64,000 nt of DNA. It comes from Streptomyces justiciae. Lineage in GTDB: Bacteria; Actinomycetota; Actinomycetes; Streptomycetales; Streptomycetaceae. The DNA lies in assembly GCF_015163075.1 (NCBI RefSeq), contig NZ_JADDXU010000001.1, forward strand, positions 682,001-746,000, written 5' to 3'. Shown piece by piece: positions 27,218 through 35,594 of this stretch. The notes below the pieces were generated by a model, which searched no databases, was not told the origin of the DNA, and saw only the letters and a list, made by a program, of their open reading frames with translations. Numbering within the stretch: position 1 is the stretch's first letter; every line of letters begins with the position of its first letter. The position numbers and the translations under genes were made by a program.

Positions 27218-28219
27218 ATGGCTGAGCAGAACACGACGAACACGACGACTCCGGCAGATTCAACGGGCTCGACGCTGGGTGTCCCACAGCCACTGAGGAC
27301 GGCGGCGTCCGCGCTGGGGAGGGTGCCTGGGGCCGGGTTGGTGGGCCGGGCGGCTGGTGAAGTGCGGGATGGCGTGCGGGGTGGCGCCGGGGTGGTCGGC
27401 CGGGCTGCCGGTGAGGGTGCCGATGCGGCGAGCCGGGCGGTCGGCGGCGGTGCCGGCGTGGTGGGCCGGGCGGCCGGTGGGATACGGGAAGGTGTCGGGG
27501 TGGTCGGCCGGGCTGCCGGTGAGGGTGCCGATGCGGCGAGCCGGGCGGTCGGCGGCGGTGCCGGCGTGGTGGGCCGGGCGGCCGGTGGGATACGGGAAGG
27601 TGTCGGGGTGGTGGGCCGGACGGCCGGTGATGGTGCCGGTGCGGTGGGCCGGGCGGCTGACGGGGTGCGGGATGGCGTGCGGGGTGGCATCGGGGCGGTC
27701 GGCCGGGCCGCCGGTGGGGTGCGGGAAGGCGTCGCCGTGGTCGGCCGGGCTGCCGGTGGGGTGCTGGACCGGGTCGGGGCTGTGTCGCCGCGTGGGCGGC
27801 GGATCGCCGTTTACACCGGGGCCGGGGTGCTCGGCGTCGCGGGGGTCGTGGAGTGGCCGGTCGCGATCACGGGCGCGGCGGTGGCGTGGCTGACGCAGCC
27901 GCGGTCGCCGGAGCGGGTGGAAGAGGCCGAGCAGACCCCGCAGACCGCGCAGGCCGAGCAGGCCCCGCAGACCGCGCAGGCCTGGCAGGCCCCGCAGACC
28001 GCGCAGACCGCGCAGACCGCGCAGACCGCGCAGGCCCCGCAGAGCGCGCAGGCCGAGTCCGTCGACACGGGTGGCCGTGGAGTCGGTGACGTCCCCACCC
28101 CGAAGGTGATGGCGTCGACCGGCGGGGCCGCTCGCGCCGACACTCCCTCCGCCAAGCTCCCCACCCACCGGACGACTTCACCCGGACGTGCGGGCACGGC
28201 GTCCCGCGCCACCGACTGA
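27218..28219 (+). CDS. repeat-rich Gly/Ala protein with Gln-Thr-Ala tail, upstream of P-type ATPase
   Basis: 333 residues from ATG 27218. After a Thr/Asn-rich start, residues about 35-185 are built of VVGRAAGG and VxDGVRGG modules forming likely amphipathic helices. A 108-bp unit is exactly duplicated. Then comes a hydrophobic segment (about 200-225, GAGVLGVAGVVEWPVAITGAAVAWL) which may be one or two membrane helices. A low-complexity tail (about 239-280) is made of QTAQ/AQAPQ repeats. I do not recognise a family. It sits 11 nt before a 1454-residue P-type ATPase whose own N-terminus also has short Ala/Gly/Arg helices, so the two probably act together at the membrane. In mycobacteria the related large CtpI-type pumps also have poorly understood N-terminal extensions. 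Confidence 0.6.
   Translation: MAEQNTTNTTTPADSTGSTLGVPQPLRTAASALGRVPGAGLVGRAAGEVRDGVRGGAGVVGRAAGEGADAASRAVGGGAGVVGRAAGGIREGVGVVGRAAGEGADAASRAVGGGAGVVGRAAGGIREGVGVVGRTAGDGAGAVGRAADGVRDGVRGGIGAVGRAAGGVREGVAVVGRAAGGVLDRVGAVSPRGRRIAVYTGAGVLGVAGVVEWPVAITGAAVAWLTQPRSPERVEEAEQTPQTAQAEQAPQTAQAWQAPQTAQTAQTAQTAQAPQSAQAESVDTGGRGVGDVPTPKVMASTGGAARADTPSAKLPTHRTTSPGRAGTASRATD
27391..27606 (+). repeat. perfect 108-bp tandem duplication inside the repeat protein
   Basis: Positions 27391-27498 and 27499-27606 are identical over 108 bp (36 codons), and further diverged copies of the GRAAGG module lie on both sides. Perfect identity at synonymous positions points to a recent duplication or ongoing length variation. 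Confidence 0.92.
27932..28054 (+). repeat. low-complexity CAGACCGCG-type repeats
   Basis: Short in-frame units of 9-12 nt (CAGACCGCG, CAGGCCCCG) repeat about a dozen times, encoding the Gln/Thr/Ala tail of the preceding protein. They are likely length-polymorphic between strains. Confidence 0.85.
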
Positions 28220-28230
28220 GGGCCTGTGCA

Positions 28231-31200
28231 ATGCCTGGCACTCCTCTGACGACCCCCGCGGCAGCCGCCGCCCGCCTTCTCCTGACCGGACCCCGCCTCG
28301 TCGCCCGCGGCACCCCCACCGCCGTGGGCGCCGCCGCCGGCGCGCTGGCCGGCACGGCCCGGGCCGGAGTACGCGCGGCGGACTTCACCACCCGAGCGGC
28401 CAGAACCGCCCGCGCGGCCCTCCCGGGCGCCCCGCACGACTGGCGAGCGGGCCCACGGGCCCATGTCACGCTACGCGAGGCAGAGCCACACCCGGCGCCT
28501 ACCGAGGAGCCGAGGCCCACCGTCGAACCGCCCCCCACCACCCCCCGCCCCCCACACCACCCCACCGAACACCGCGCCCATCGCCTCGCTGCCGCCCTCC
28601 TGGAGCACCCCGACGTTGCCCTCGCCTACTGGGACCGTGGGCTCGGGCGGCTCGTGGTGACCGCTGCTGAGGGGGTGGCGGGGGACGTGGTCGTCGAGCG
28701 GGTGGGGGCGATGGCCGGGCGGTACGGGCTGGTGCCCGGTGACGGGGACGTGGAGGAGTTCGCGCATCCGGGGGATCCGGGGGCCGTGCGGACCGCCGCC
28801 GTCGCGCTCGGGGCCGATGTGGTGGGGGTCGTGGCCGCTGTCGGCGGGTCCCTGCTGCGGTTGCCGGCCTCGCCTCGGATCGTCACCGCCGGGGTCACGC
28901 TGGTCCGGGAGAACCCTCGGGTCCGGGCGTGGCTGCGTGGTCGGCTCGGCAGCGGTCGGATGGAGGTCGTCCTCGCCGCGGCGAACGCCCTCGCGCACGG
29001 TGCCGGACACAGCCCGGCCTCCCTGGTCCTCGACGGAGCCCTGCGCGTCTGCCAGTTGAGCGAGGCCATCGCGCGGACGGCCCAGTTCGAGACCGTGCAC
29101 GACCGGCTCTGCGTCCCGGAACGGGACAGCGTGCCCGCGGACCCGGCCGCCCGCCCCCCGCTGCGCACCTCGCCCGCCCAGGAGTACGCCGCCCACGCCT
29201 CCCTCGGCAGCGTCACCGGCGCCCTCGCCGCGCTGCTCGTCAAGCACGACATCACCGAGGCCGCCGAGGCGGTCCTCGCGGGCTCGCCCAAGGCCGCCCG
29301 CTACGGCCCCGCCGCCTTCCACGCCGTCCTCGGCACCGCACTGGCCCGCACCGGCGTGCTCGTGCGCGCCCCCGAGCGGCTGCGGCAACTGGAGACCGCC
29401 GGCACGATCGTCCTGCACCCCAGCGCCCTCAAGACTCCCGACGCGGGCGCCGACCCCTGGGCGGAGGCCGTCCTGGACGCGGCACGGCGGGCCGGCCTGC
29501 GGGTCGTCGTCGTGGACGACCCCGCCCTCGCCGAGTTCACCGGCCTCGCCGACCGGGTCGTACCCGCCGACCGGTCCCTGAGCGAGGTCGTGCGCGAGCT
29601 CAGCGGCGACGACGAGGACGACGAGGACGGCGGCGGTGTCGTGACCGTGGCCCGGCCGCAGGACGAGGACACCGTCGCCGGGCTGCTCGCCGGGGACGTC
29701 GCCGTCGCCCTCGCCGACGGCGACGGCTGTGTCGCCTGGGGCGCCGACGTCCTCGCCCCGCACGGCCTGCCCGACGTCTGGCGGCTGCTGACCGCCGTAC
29801 CCCCGGCCCGCGCGGTCGGCCGCCGCGCCCAGACCCTGGCCCGGTCCGGCGCCGCCCTGTCCGGACTGCTCGTCGCCGTCGGCGAGTCGGGCCGGGGCCG
29901 CCGCCGTACGGCGCTGCCCGGACTGCGGCACGCGCCCGTCGACGCCGCCGCGGCCGCCGCCCTGCTGTCCGGCGCCCGCGCCGCCCTCGGCGTCGCCGCC
30001 GCCCGCCCCCCGCACCCCCGGCCCCGGGTGCCCTGGCACGCCCTCGGCCCGGACGCCGTACAGGACCGGCTGGAGCGGGAGGCACCACCCGAGCCGACCC
30101 TCGCCGAGCAGACGTCCACCGCCGTCCGCACGGCCGCCGACACCGTCGTACGACTGCCCCCGCTGGCCCCTGCCCGGTGGTCGTTGCAGCTCGCGCGTGC
30201 CGTGCGCGGTGAGCTGGACGACCCGCTCACGCCCGTGCTCGCGGTCGGGTCGGCCGCGTCGGCGATCCTCGGGTCCGCCGTGGACGCGCTGCTCGTCGTC
30301 GGCGCGCTCGACCTCAACGCCCTCGTCGGCGGCGTCCAGCGGCTGCGGGCCGAGCGCGCGCTGTCCGGGCTGCTCGCCCAGCAGAAGCAGAAGGCCCGGG
30401 TGACCGGCGACCGCAAGCCCCATGTCGTCGACGCCGCCCGGCTGGACCCCGGTGACGTCATCGAGCTCAAGGTGGACGACGTCGTCCCCGCCGACGCCCG
30501 CCTGCTGTGGGAGGACGGTCTGGAGGTCGACGAGTCCGCGCTGACCGGCGAGTCCCTGCCGGTGGACAAGTGCACCGACCCGACCCCACGCGCCCCCGTC
30601 GCCGAACGGCACTGCATGGTCTTCGAGGGCACGACCGTCGTCGCCGGACAGGCCCGCGCGGTCGTCGTGGACACCGGCGACCGCACCGAGGCCGCCCGGG
30701 CCGTCGCCCTCGCCGCCCGCACCCCGCCCGCCGCCGGCGTCCAGGCCCGGCTCCAGGAACTCACCCGCAAGGCACTGCCGTTGACCATGGCGGGCGGCGC
30801 CGCGGTCACCGGCCTCGCCCTCCTGCGCGGCACACCGCTGAAGCAGGCGGTGAGCGGCGGCGTCGCGGTCGCCGTCGCCGCCGTACCCGAGGGGCTGCCG
30901 CTCGTCGCCACCGTCGCCCAGCTGGCCGCCGCCCGCCGCCTCAGCGCGCACGGCGTCCTCGTCCGCGCCCCGCGCACCCTGGAGGCGGTGGGCCGCATGG
31001 ACACCGTCTGCTTCGACAAGACCGGCACCCTCACCGAGAACCGGCTGCGGCTCGTCCGCGTCACCGCCCCCGACGGCACCGTCCGCCGCCCCGACGAACC
31101 GGACGCGGCCCCTGTCCTGCGCACCGCCGCCCGCGCCTGCCCCGGCACGAACGGCGAGCACGCCACCGACGACGCGATCCTGGACGCGGCGGGACCCGAC

Positions 31201-32595
31201 CCCGACTGGACCCAGACCGAGGGCCTCGCCTTCGAGGCCGCCCGCGGCTATGCCGCCGCGGTGGGGCACGCCGGCGACGGCTCGCAGGTCCTGGTGGTCA
31301 AGGGTGCCCCCGAGACGGTGCTGCCCGTCTGCACCGGGCCGGCGGACCCCGGGGAAACGGCCCAGTCCCTCGCCCGGGACGGGCTCCGCGTGCTGGCGGT
31401 GGCCTCGCGCCCGCTGCACGAGGGCGAGGAACCGGCGGACCTACTCGAACAGCCCCTCGACAGCCTGGAAGACCTTGAGTTCACGGGACTCCTGGGCCTG
31501 GCCGACGTACCCCGCGCGACCTCTCCCGCCCTCGTCCACGGATTGCGAGAGGCAGGTGTACGACCCGTCGTGCTGACCGGCGACCACCCGCAGACCGCCC
31601 GCGCGATCGCCACCGAGCTGGGCTGGCCGGACGACGCCACCGTGGTCACCGGCGACGAACTCGCCGCCGCCGACCGCTCCCGCCGGTCCCGGATGCTGCG
31701 CGACGCCGACATCGTCGCCCGCGTCGCGCCTGAGCAGAAACTCCAGGTCGTCGAGGCCCTCCGGGATGCCGGCCGGGTCGTCGGCATGGTCGGCGACGGC
31801 GCCAACGACGCCGCCGCGATCCGCGCCGCCGACGTCGGCGTCGGCATCAACGCCCGCGGCTCCGCCGCCGCCCGCAACGCCGCCGACCTCGTGGTGACCG
31901 GCGACGACCTCTCCGTCCTCACCGAGGCCGTCCGCGAGGGCCGCGCCCTGTGGCACGGCGTCGCCGACGCCATCGCCATCCTCATCGGCGGCAACGCGGG
32001 CGAGGTGAGCTTCGGCATCCTCGGCACGCTCCTCTCCGGCGCCGCGCCCCTGTCCACCCGCCAGATGCTGCTGGTGAACCTCTTCACCGACCTGTTCCCG
32101 GCGATGGCGGTGGCGGTGACCCCGGTGGAGGCGACTGACGACGGCCCCCTGGGCACGGCGATGCTGGGCGCCCCCCTCACCCACCAGATCCGCCGCCGCG
32201 CCGCGACCACCTGCCTCGGCGCCACCGCGGCCTGGCTCTTCGGCCGCTTCACCCCGGGCACGGCCCGACGCTCGACGACGATGGCCCTGTGCGCGGTGGT
32301 GGGCACACAACTGGCCCAGACCCTGGCGGACCGCAGGGGCAACACCCTGGTGAGGGTGACGTCCCTGGGTTCGTTCCTGGTCCTGGCAGCAGTCGTGGAG
32401 ACACCGGGCGTGAGCCAGCTCTTCGGCTGCACACCGCTGGGCCCGGTGGCATGGGCGGGGGTGGGGGCGGCGATAGGACTGGCGTTGGTTGTTCAGGGTG
32501 CGTCGGGGTCACGCCCCTCAGGGGCGCGGGGAACTGCGCGATCAACCACGCACGACCAGCACCCGCAAACCGATCCGCACCCCAACGGCGCCTAG
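28231..32595 (+). CDS. large cation-transporting P-type ATPase (CtpI-like)
   Basis: 1454 residues, roughly twice the usual size of P-type ATPases, resembling mycobacterial CtpI/CtpH pumps. The N-terminal half holds a Pro-rich linker (about 85-112), a ferredoxin-like fold resembling a metal-binding domain without CxxC, and a long poorly conserved region. The pump core begins near residue 650: actuator motif ALTGESLP, the P2-type PEGLPLVATVAQ helix, phosphorylation site DKTGTLT (D929), nucleotide-domain KGAPETV, TGDHPQTA and GDGANDAAA (D1189). It moves a cation using ATP; the PEGL signature suggests Ca/Mg-type rather than copper, but the ion is unknown. About 27 C-terminal residues are encoded by intergenic repeat copy B. 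The stop shares CTAG with the convergent MFS gene. Confidence 0.9.
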   Translation: MPGTPLTTPAAAAARLLLTGPRLVARGTPTAVGAAAGALAGTARAGVRAADFTTRAARTARAALPGAPHDWRAGPRAHVTLREAEPHPAPTEEPRPTVEPPPTTPRPPHHPTEHRAHRLAAALLEHPDVALAYWDRGLGRLVVTAAEGVAGDVVVERVGAMAGRYGLVPGDGDVEEFAHPGDPGAVRTAAVALGADVVGVVAAVGGSLLRLPASPRIVTAGVTLVRENPRVRAWLRGRLGSGRMEVVLAAANALAHGAGHSPASLVLDGALRVCQLSEAIARTAQFETVHDRLCVPERDSVPADPAARPPLRTSPAQEYAAHASLGSVTGALAALLVKHDITEAAEAVLAGSPKAARYGPAAFHAVLGTALARTGVLVRAPERLRQLETAGTIVLHPSALKTPDAGADPWAEAVLDAARRAGLRVVVVDDPALAEFTGLADRVVPADRSLSEVVRELSGDDEDDEDGGGVVTVARPQDEDTVAGLLAGDVAVALADGDGCVAWGADVLAPHGLPDVWRLLTAVPPARAVGRRAQTLARSGAALSGLLVAVGESGRGRRRTALPGLRHAPVDAAAAAALLSGARAALGVAAARPPHPRPRVPWHALGPDAVQDRLEREAPPEPTLAEQTSTAVRTAADTVVRLPPLAPARWSLQLARAVRGELDDPLTPVLAVGSAASAILGSAVDALLVVGALDLNALVGGVQRLRAERALSGLLAQQKQKARVTGDRKPHVVDAARLDPGDVIELKVDDVVPADARLLWEDGLEVDESALTGESLPVDKCTDPTPRAPVAERHCMVFEGTTVVAGQARAVVVDTGDRTEAARAVALAARTPPAAGVQARLQELTRKALPLTMAGGAAVTGLALLRGTPLKQAVSGGVAVAVAAVPEGLPLVATVAQLAAARRLSAHGVLVRAPRTLEAVGRMDTVCFDKTGTLTENRLRLVRVTAPDGTVRRPDEPDAAPVLRTAARACPGTNGEHATDDAILDAAGPDPDWTQTEGLAFEAARGYAAAVGHAGDGSQVLVVKGAPETVLPVCTGPADPGETAQSLARDGLRVLAVASRPLHEGEEPADLLEQPLDSLEDLEFTGLLGLADVPRATSPALVHGLREAGVRPVVLTGDHPQTARAIATELGWPDDATVVTGDELAAADRSRRSRMLRDADIVARVAPEQKLQVVEALRDAGRVVGMVGDGANDAAAIRAADVGVGINARGSAAARNAADLVVTGDDLSVLTEAVREGRALWHGVADAIAILIGGNAGEVSFGILGTLLSGAAPLSTRQMLLVNLFTDLFPAMAVAVTPVEATDDGPLGTAMLGAPLTHQIRRRAATTCLGATAAWLFGRFTPGTARRSTTMALCAVVGTQLAQTLADRRGNTLVRVTSLGSFLVLAAVVETPGVSQLFGCTPLGPVAWAGVGAAIGLALVVQGASGSRPSGARGTARSTTHDQHPQTDPHPNGA
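32513..32550 (+). repeat. GGAA-tetraloop intergenic repeat, copy B (inside the ATPase 3' end)
   Basis: Core AGGGGCGCGGGGAACTGCGC lies at 32520-32539, preceded by a CCCCTCAGGGG arm and followed by GATCAACCACG. Unlike the other copies it lies inside a reading frame and supplies the last 27 or so codons of the P-type ATPase, from about residue 1428. Confidence 0.85.
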
Positions 32596-34037
32596 GCGGA
32601 AACCCCCACAGCCTCCCGCACCTCAGCAGAAGCCAACCGCTCAGCCACCCGCTCCGCACTACGCCGAGCCCGCACCCCACTGCTCAACGCCCCCAGCACC
32701 AGCACCGCGAACCCACACCCGGCAAGAATCCACCACCCCGGCCCGGCGGCAGCCACGAACGCGTCCTGGTACGACGACGACCCCACGCCGGCGGCAAGCA
32801 CCGCACCGATCACCGCGACCCCCAGCGTCTGCCCCAACTGCCGGCTCGTCGAAGCGACCGCCGCCGCCACCCCCGCCTGCGCACGCGGCATCCCGGACAC
32901 CGCCGTGTTGGTGATCGGCGCGTTCACGAACCCGAAGCCGACGCCGAACAGGACGTATCCGATGAACAGCGTGACGTTCGAGGTCTCCGCGTCGAACGCC
33001 GCGAACATCACCCCGCTCGCCGTCATCGCGAACCCGGCGATCAGCAGCGGCACGCGGGGCCCCCGGGTGCCGACCAGCCGCCCGGACAGCGGCGCGCACA
33101 GGAACGTCGGCACCGCCATCGGCAGCATCCACAGCCCGGCGTGCAGCGCGTCCAGCCCCCGGACGTTCTGCAGATACAGCGTCGACAGGAACAGGAACCC
33201 GCCCAGCGCCGCGAACGCGCTGATCGCGATCACCGTCGCCCCGCTGAACGGCACCGACCGGAAGAACCGCAGATCGATGAGGGGCTCCTCGCGCCGCGGC
33301 TCGTACCAGAGGATGCCGAGCAGCGCGGCCAGCGCCAGCGCGGCGTACGGCAGCGTCGAGGTGAACCCGGCGTTCGGGGCCTCGATGATCGCGTACGTCA
33401 GCGAGCCGAACAGCACGATCACCAGGAACTGGCCGAGCGGGTCGGGGCGCTTGGCCTTGGGGGCGCGGGACTCGGGGACGTAGCGGAGGGTGAGGAGGAG
33501 GGCGGCGAGGCCGACCGGGAGGTTGATCCAGAAGATCGAGCGCCAGCCGACGGAGTCCACAAGCAGGCCGCCGACCAGCGGCCCCGCGGCCATCGAGATG
33601 CCCACCACCGCGCCCCACGCGCCGATCGCGCGGGCGCGCTCGCGCGGGTCCGTGAAGGTGTTGGTGATGATCGACATCGCGACCGGGTTGAGCATCGAGC
33701 CGCCGACCGCCTGCACCATGCGGAAGGCGACGAGCGCCTCCAGGTTCGGGGCGAGGGAGCACAGCACCGAGCCGACCGTGAACACGACCAGGCCCGCCAT
33801 GAAGACCCGCTTGCGGCCGATCCGGTCGGCGGTCGACCCGGCCAGCATCAGCATCGCGGCCAGGACGAGCGTGTAGGCGTCGATCGTCCACTGCAGGCCC
33901 GACGTGGTGGCGTCGAGGTCGTGCTGCATGGACGGCAGGGCGACGTTCAGAACCGTGTTGTCGAGGCTCACGATCAGCAGGCTCATGCAGCAGATCGCGA
34001 GGACGAGGAGGCGCCGGCGATGGCTGAGCTCGGGCAT
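32592..34037 (-). CDS. MFS drug exporter, DHA2 type
   Basis: A 481-residue fourteen-helix transporter. Motifs: LDNTVLNVALPSMQHDL in helix 1 (motif D1), AGSTADRIGRKRVFMAG (motif A), and a motif C-like segment GAVVGISMAAGPLVGGLLVD. Related to EmrB/QacA drug pumps. The stop codon shares CTAG with the P-type ATPase stop, so transcripts converge with no gap. No regulator is beside it; the divergent region to dusB contains TAGTGCGTCTAACTAATGG (34063-34081) without a clear palindrome. Confidence 0.92.
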   Translation of the reverse strand: MPELSHRRRLLVLAICCMSLLIVSLDNTVLNVALPSMQHDLDATTSGLQWTIDAYTLVLAAMLMLAGSTADRIGRKRVFMAGLVVFTVGSVLCSLAPNLEALVAFRMVQAVGGSMLNPVAMSIITNTFTDPRERARAIGAWGAVVGISMAAGPLVGGLLVDSVGWRSIFWINLPVGLAALLLTLRYVPESRAPKAKRPDPLGQFLVIVLFGSLTYAIIEAPNAGFTSTLPYAALALAALLGILWYEPRREEPLIDLRFFRSVPFSGATVIAISAFAALGGFLFLSTLYLQNVRGLDALHAGLWMLPMAVPTFLCAPLSGRLVGTRGPRVPLLIAGFAMTASGVMFAAFDAETSNVTLFIGYVLFGVGFGFVNAPITNTAVSGMPRAQAGVAAAVASTSRQLGQTLGVAVIGAVLAAGVGSSSYQDAFVAAAGPGWWILAGCGFAVLVLGALSSGVRARRSAERVAERLASAEVREAVGVSA

Positions 34038-34188
34038 GCGGTCCAGCGTACGCCGATTTCGATAGTGCGTCTAACTAATGGTCGTTACATGATCGAGTGA
34101 GGCTCTGGTGGGGCGCGAGTGGGGATCGAGTCGGGTGCGAGCGGGAATCGAGCGGAGGGCACTTGTCGTCGTACGCGACAATGGGGGA

Positions 34189-35331
34189 ATGTCCACGACC
34201 GCCGCGCCCCTCCAGATCGGGCCGCACACCGTTCAGCCGCCCGTCGTCCTGGCCCCCATGGCCGGGATCACCAACGCGCCGTTCCGCACCCTGTGCCGGG
34301 AGTTCAGCGGGGGCAAGGGGCTGTTCGTGAGCGAGATGATCACGACGAGGGCGCTGGTCGAGCGCAACGAGAAGACCATGCAGCTGATCCACTTCGACGA
34401 GAGTGAGAAGCCGCGCTCGATCCAGCTGTACGGCGTCGACCCCGCGACCGTCGGCAAGGCCGTCCGCATGATCGCGGAGGAGGGGCTCGCCGATCACATC
34501 GACCTCAACTTCGGGTGCCCGGTGCCGAAGGTGACGCGCAAGGGCGGCGGGTCGGCGCTGCCGTACAAGCGGCCGCTCCTGCGGGCGATCCTGCGCGAGG
34601 CGGTGACGGGGGCGGGCGATCTGCCGGTCACGATGAAGATGCGCAAGGGCATCGACGACGACCACATCACGTATCTCGACGCCGGGCGGATCGCGGTCGA
34701 GGAGGGTGTGACGGCGATCGCGCTGCACGGGCGTACGGCGGCGCAGCACTACGGCGGTACGGCCGACTGGGACGCCATCGCGCGTCTGAAGGAACACGTG
34801 CCGGAGATCCCGGTGCTGGGGAACGGCGACATCTGGTCGGCGGAGGACGCGCTGCGGATGGTGCGCGAGACCGGCTGCGACGGTGTGGTCGTGGGCCGTG
34901 GGTGCCTGGGGCGGCCGTGGCTGTTCGCGGACCTGGTGGCGGCGTTCGAGGGGCGTACGGAGGACATCGCGCGTCCGTCGCTGCGCGAGGTCGCCGACAT
35001 CATGGTCCGCCACGCGCGGTTGCTGGGGGAGTGGATCGGCGACGAGGCCAAGGGTGTTGTCGACTTCCGCAAGCATGTCGCCTGGTATCTGAAGGGCTTC
35101 GCGGTCGGCAGCGAGATGCGCAAGCGGCTGGCGATCACGTCGTCGCTGGAGGAACTGCGGGCCGGGCTGGACGAGTTGGACCTGGAGCAGGCGTGGCCGG
35201 TGGGGGCCGATGGTCCTCGGGGGCGTACGTCGGGGAACAACCGGGTCGTCCTGCCGGACGGTTGGCTGAAGGACCCGTACGACTGCGCGGGCGTGAGCGA
35301 GGACGCGGAGCTGGATACCTCCGGCGGCTGA
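34189..35331 (+). CDS. dusB: tRNA-dihydrouridine synthase
   Basis: 380 residues from ATG 34189, preceded by GGGGGAA. An FMN enzyme that reduces uridines in tRNA D-loops. The barrel shows LAPMAGITNAPFR (FMN site), LNFGCPVPKVTRKGGGSAL with the catalytic Cys, the FMN-contacting MKMRKG, and IALHGRTAAQHYGG. C-terminal residues beyond 290 form the helical tRNA-binding domain (ARLLGEWIGDEAKGV, then FRKHVAWYLKG). It appears monocistronic. Confidence 0.96.
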   Translation: MSTTAAPLQIGPHTVQPPVVLAPMAGITNAPFRTLCREFSGGKGLFVSEMITTRALVERNEKTMQLIHFDESEKPRSIQLYGVDPATVGKAVRMIAEEGLADHIDLNFGCPVPKVTRKGGGSALPYKRPLLRAILREAVTGAGDLPVTMKMRKGIDDDHITYLDAGRIAVEEGVTAIALHGRTAAQHYGGTADWDAIARLKEHVPEIPVLGNGDIWSAEDALRMVRETGCDGVVVGRGCLGRPWLFADLVAAFEGRTEDIARPSLREVADIMVRHARLLGEWIGDEAKGVVDFRKHVAWYLKGFAVGSEMRKRLAITSSLEELRAGLDELDLEQAWPVGADGPRGRTSGNNRVVLPDGWLKDPYDCAGVSEDAELDTSGG

Positions 35332-35390
35332 GTGGCTGGGTGCCGGGTCGTGTCGTGCGCGGTTCGGTTGGGTGGGGGTCGGGGCCGCGC

Positions 35391-35484
35391 CGGGGGGTGT
35401 CCGTCCTCGGAACGGCGCGGAATCGGTCACCTATAAAGGGGCGCCCGTGTTGACGCGCCAACCGCTGCGGGCGGACACCCCCCG
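35391..35484 (+). repeat. 94-bp element bounded by 13-bp perfect inverted repeats
   Basis: CGGGGGGTGTCCG (35391-35403) and CGGACACCCCCCG (35472-35484) are exact complements enclosing 68 bp that contains CTATAAAGG and further short stems (GGGGCGCCC). It lies in the tail-to-tail gap between dusB and the sulfatase gene, 55 bp before repeat copy C. It could be a structured small RNA or a small miniature element; no target duplication was identified. Confidence 0.55.
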
Positions 35485-35538
35485 ACACGTCCCCTTCCCG
35501 CCGTTGCGCACTGCGGGTGCGTGGGGGTCAACGTCCCC

Positions 35539-35572
35539 AGGGGCGCGGGGAACTGCGCGACCAGCCACGACG
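35539..35572 (+). repeat. GGAA-tetraloop intergenic repeat, copy C
   Basis: AGGGGCGCGGGGAACTGCGC, then GACCAGCCACGACG, in the convergent gap between dusB and the sulfatase gene. The six-base stem and GGAA loop are exact. Confidence 0.85.
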
Positions 35573-35594
35573 TCGCCGCAGCCGGTCGGCGTGC

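Noticed and set aside
27260..28168. Pro/His/Arg-rich open frames opposite and alongside the repeat protein
   Set aside because: They arise from the repeats read in other frames. The chosen frame has a start with good third-position bias, keeps a hydrophobic region and leads directly into the ATPase gene.
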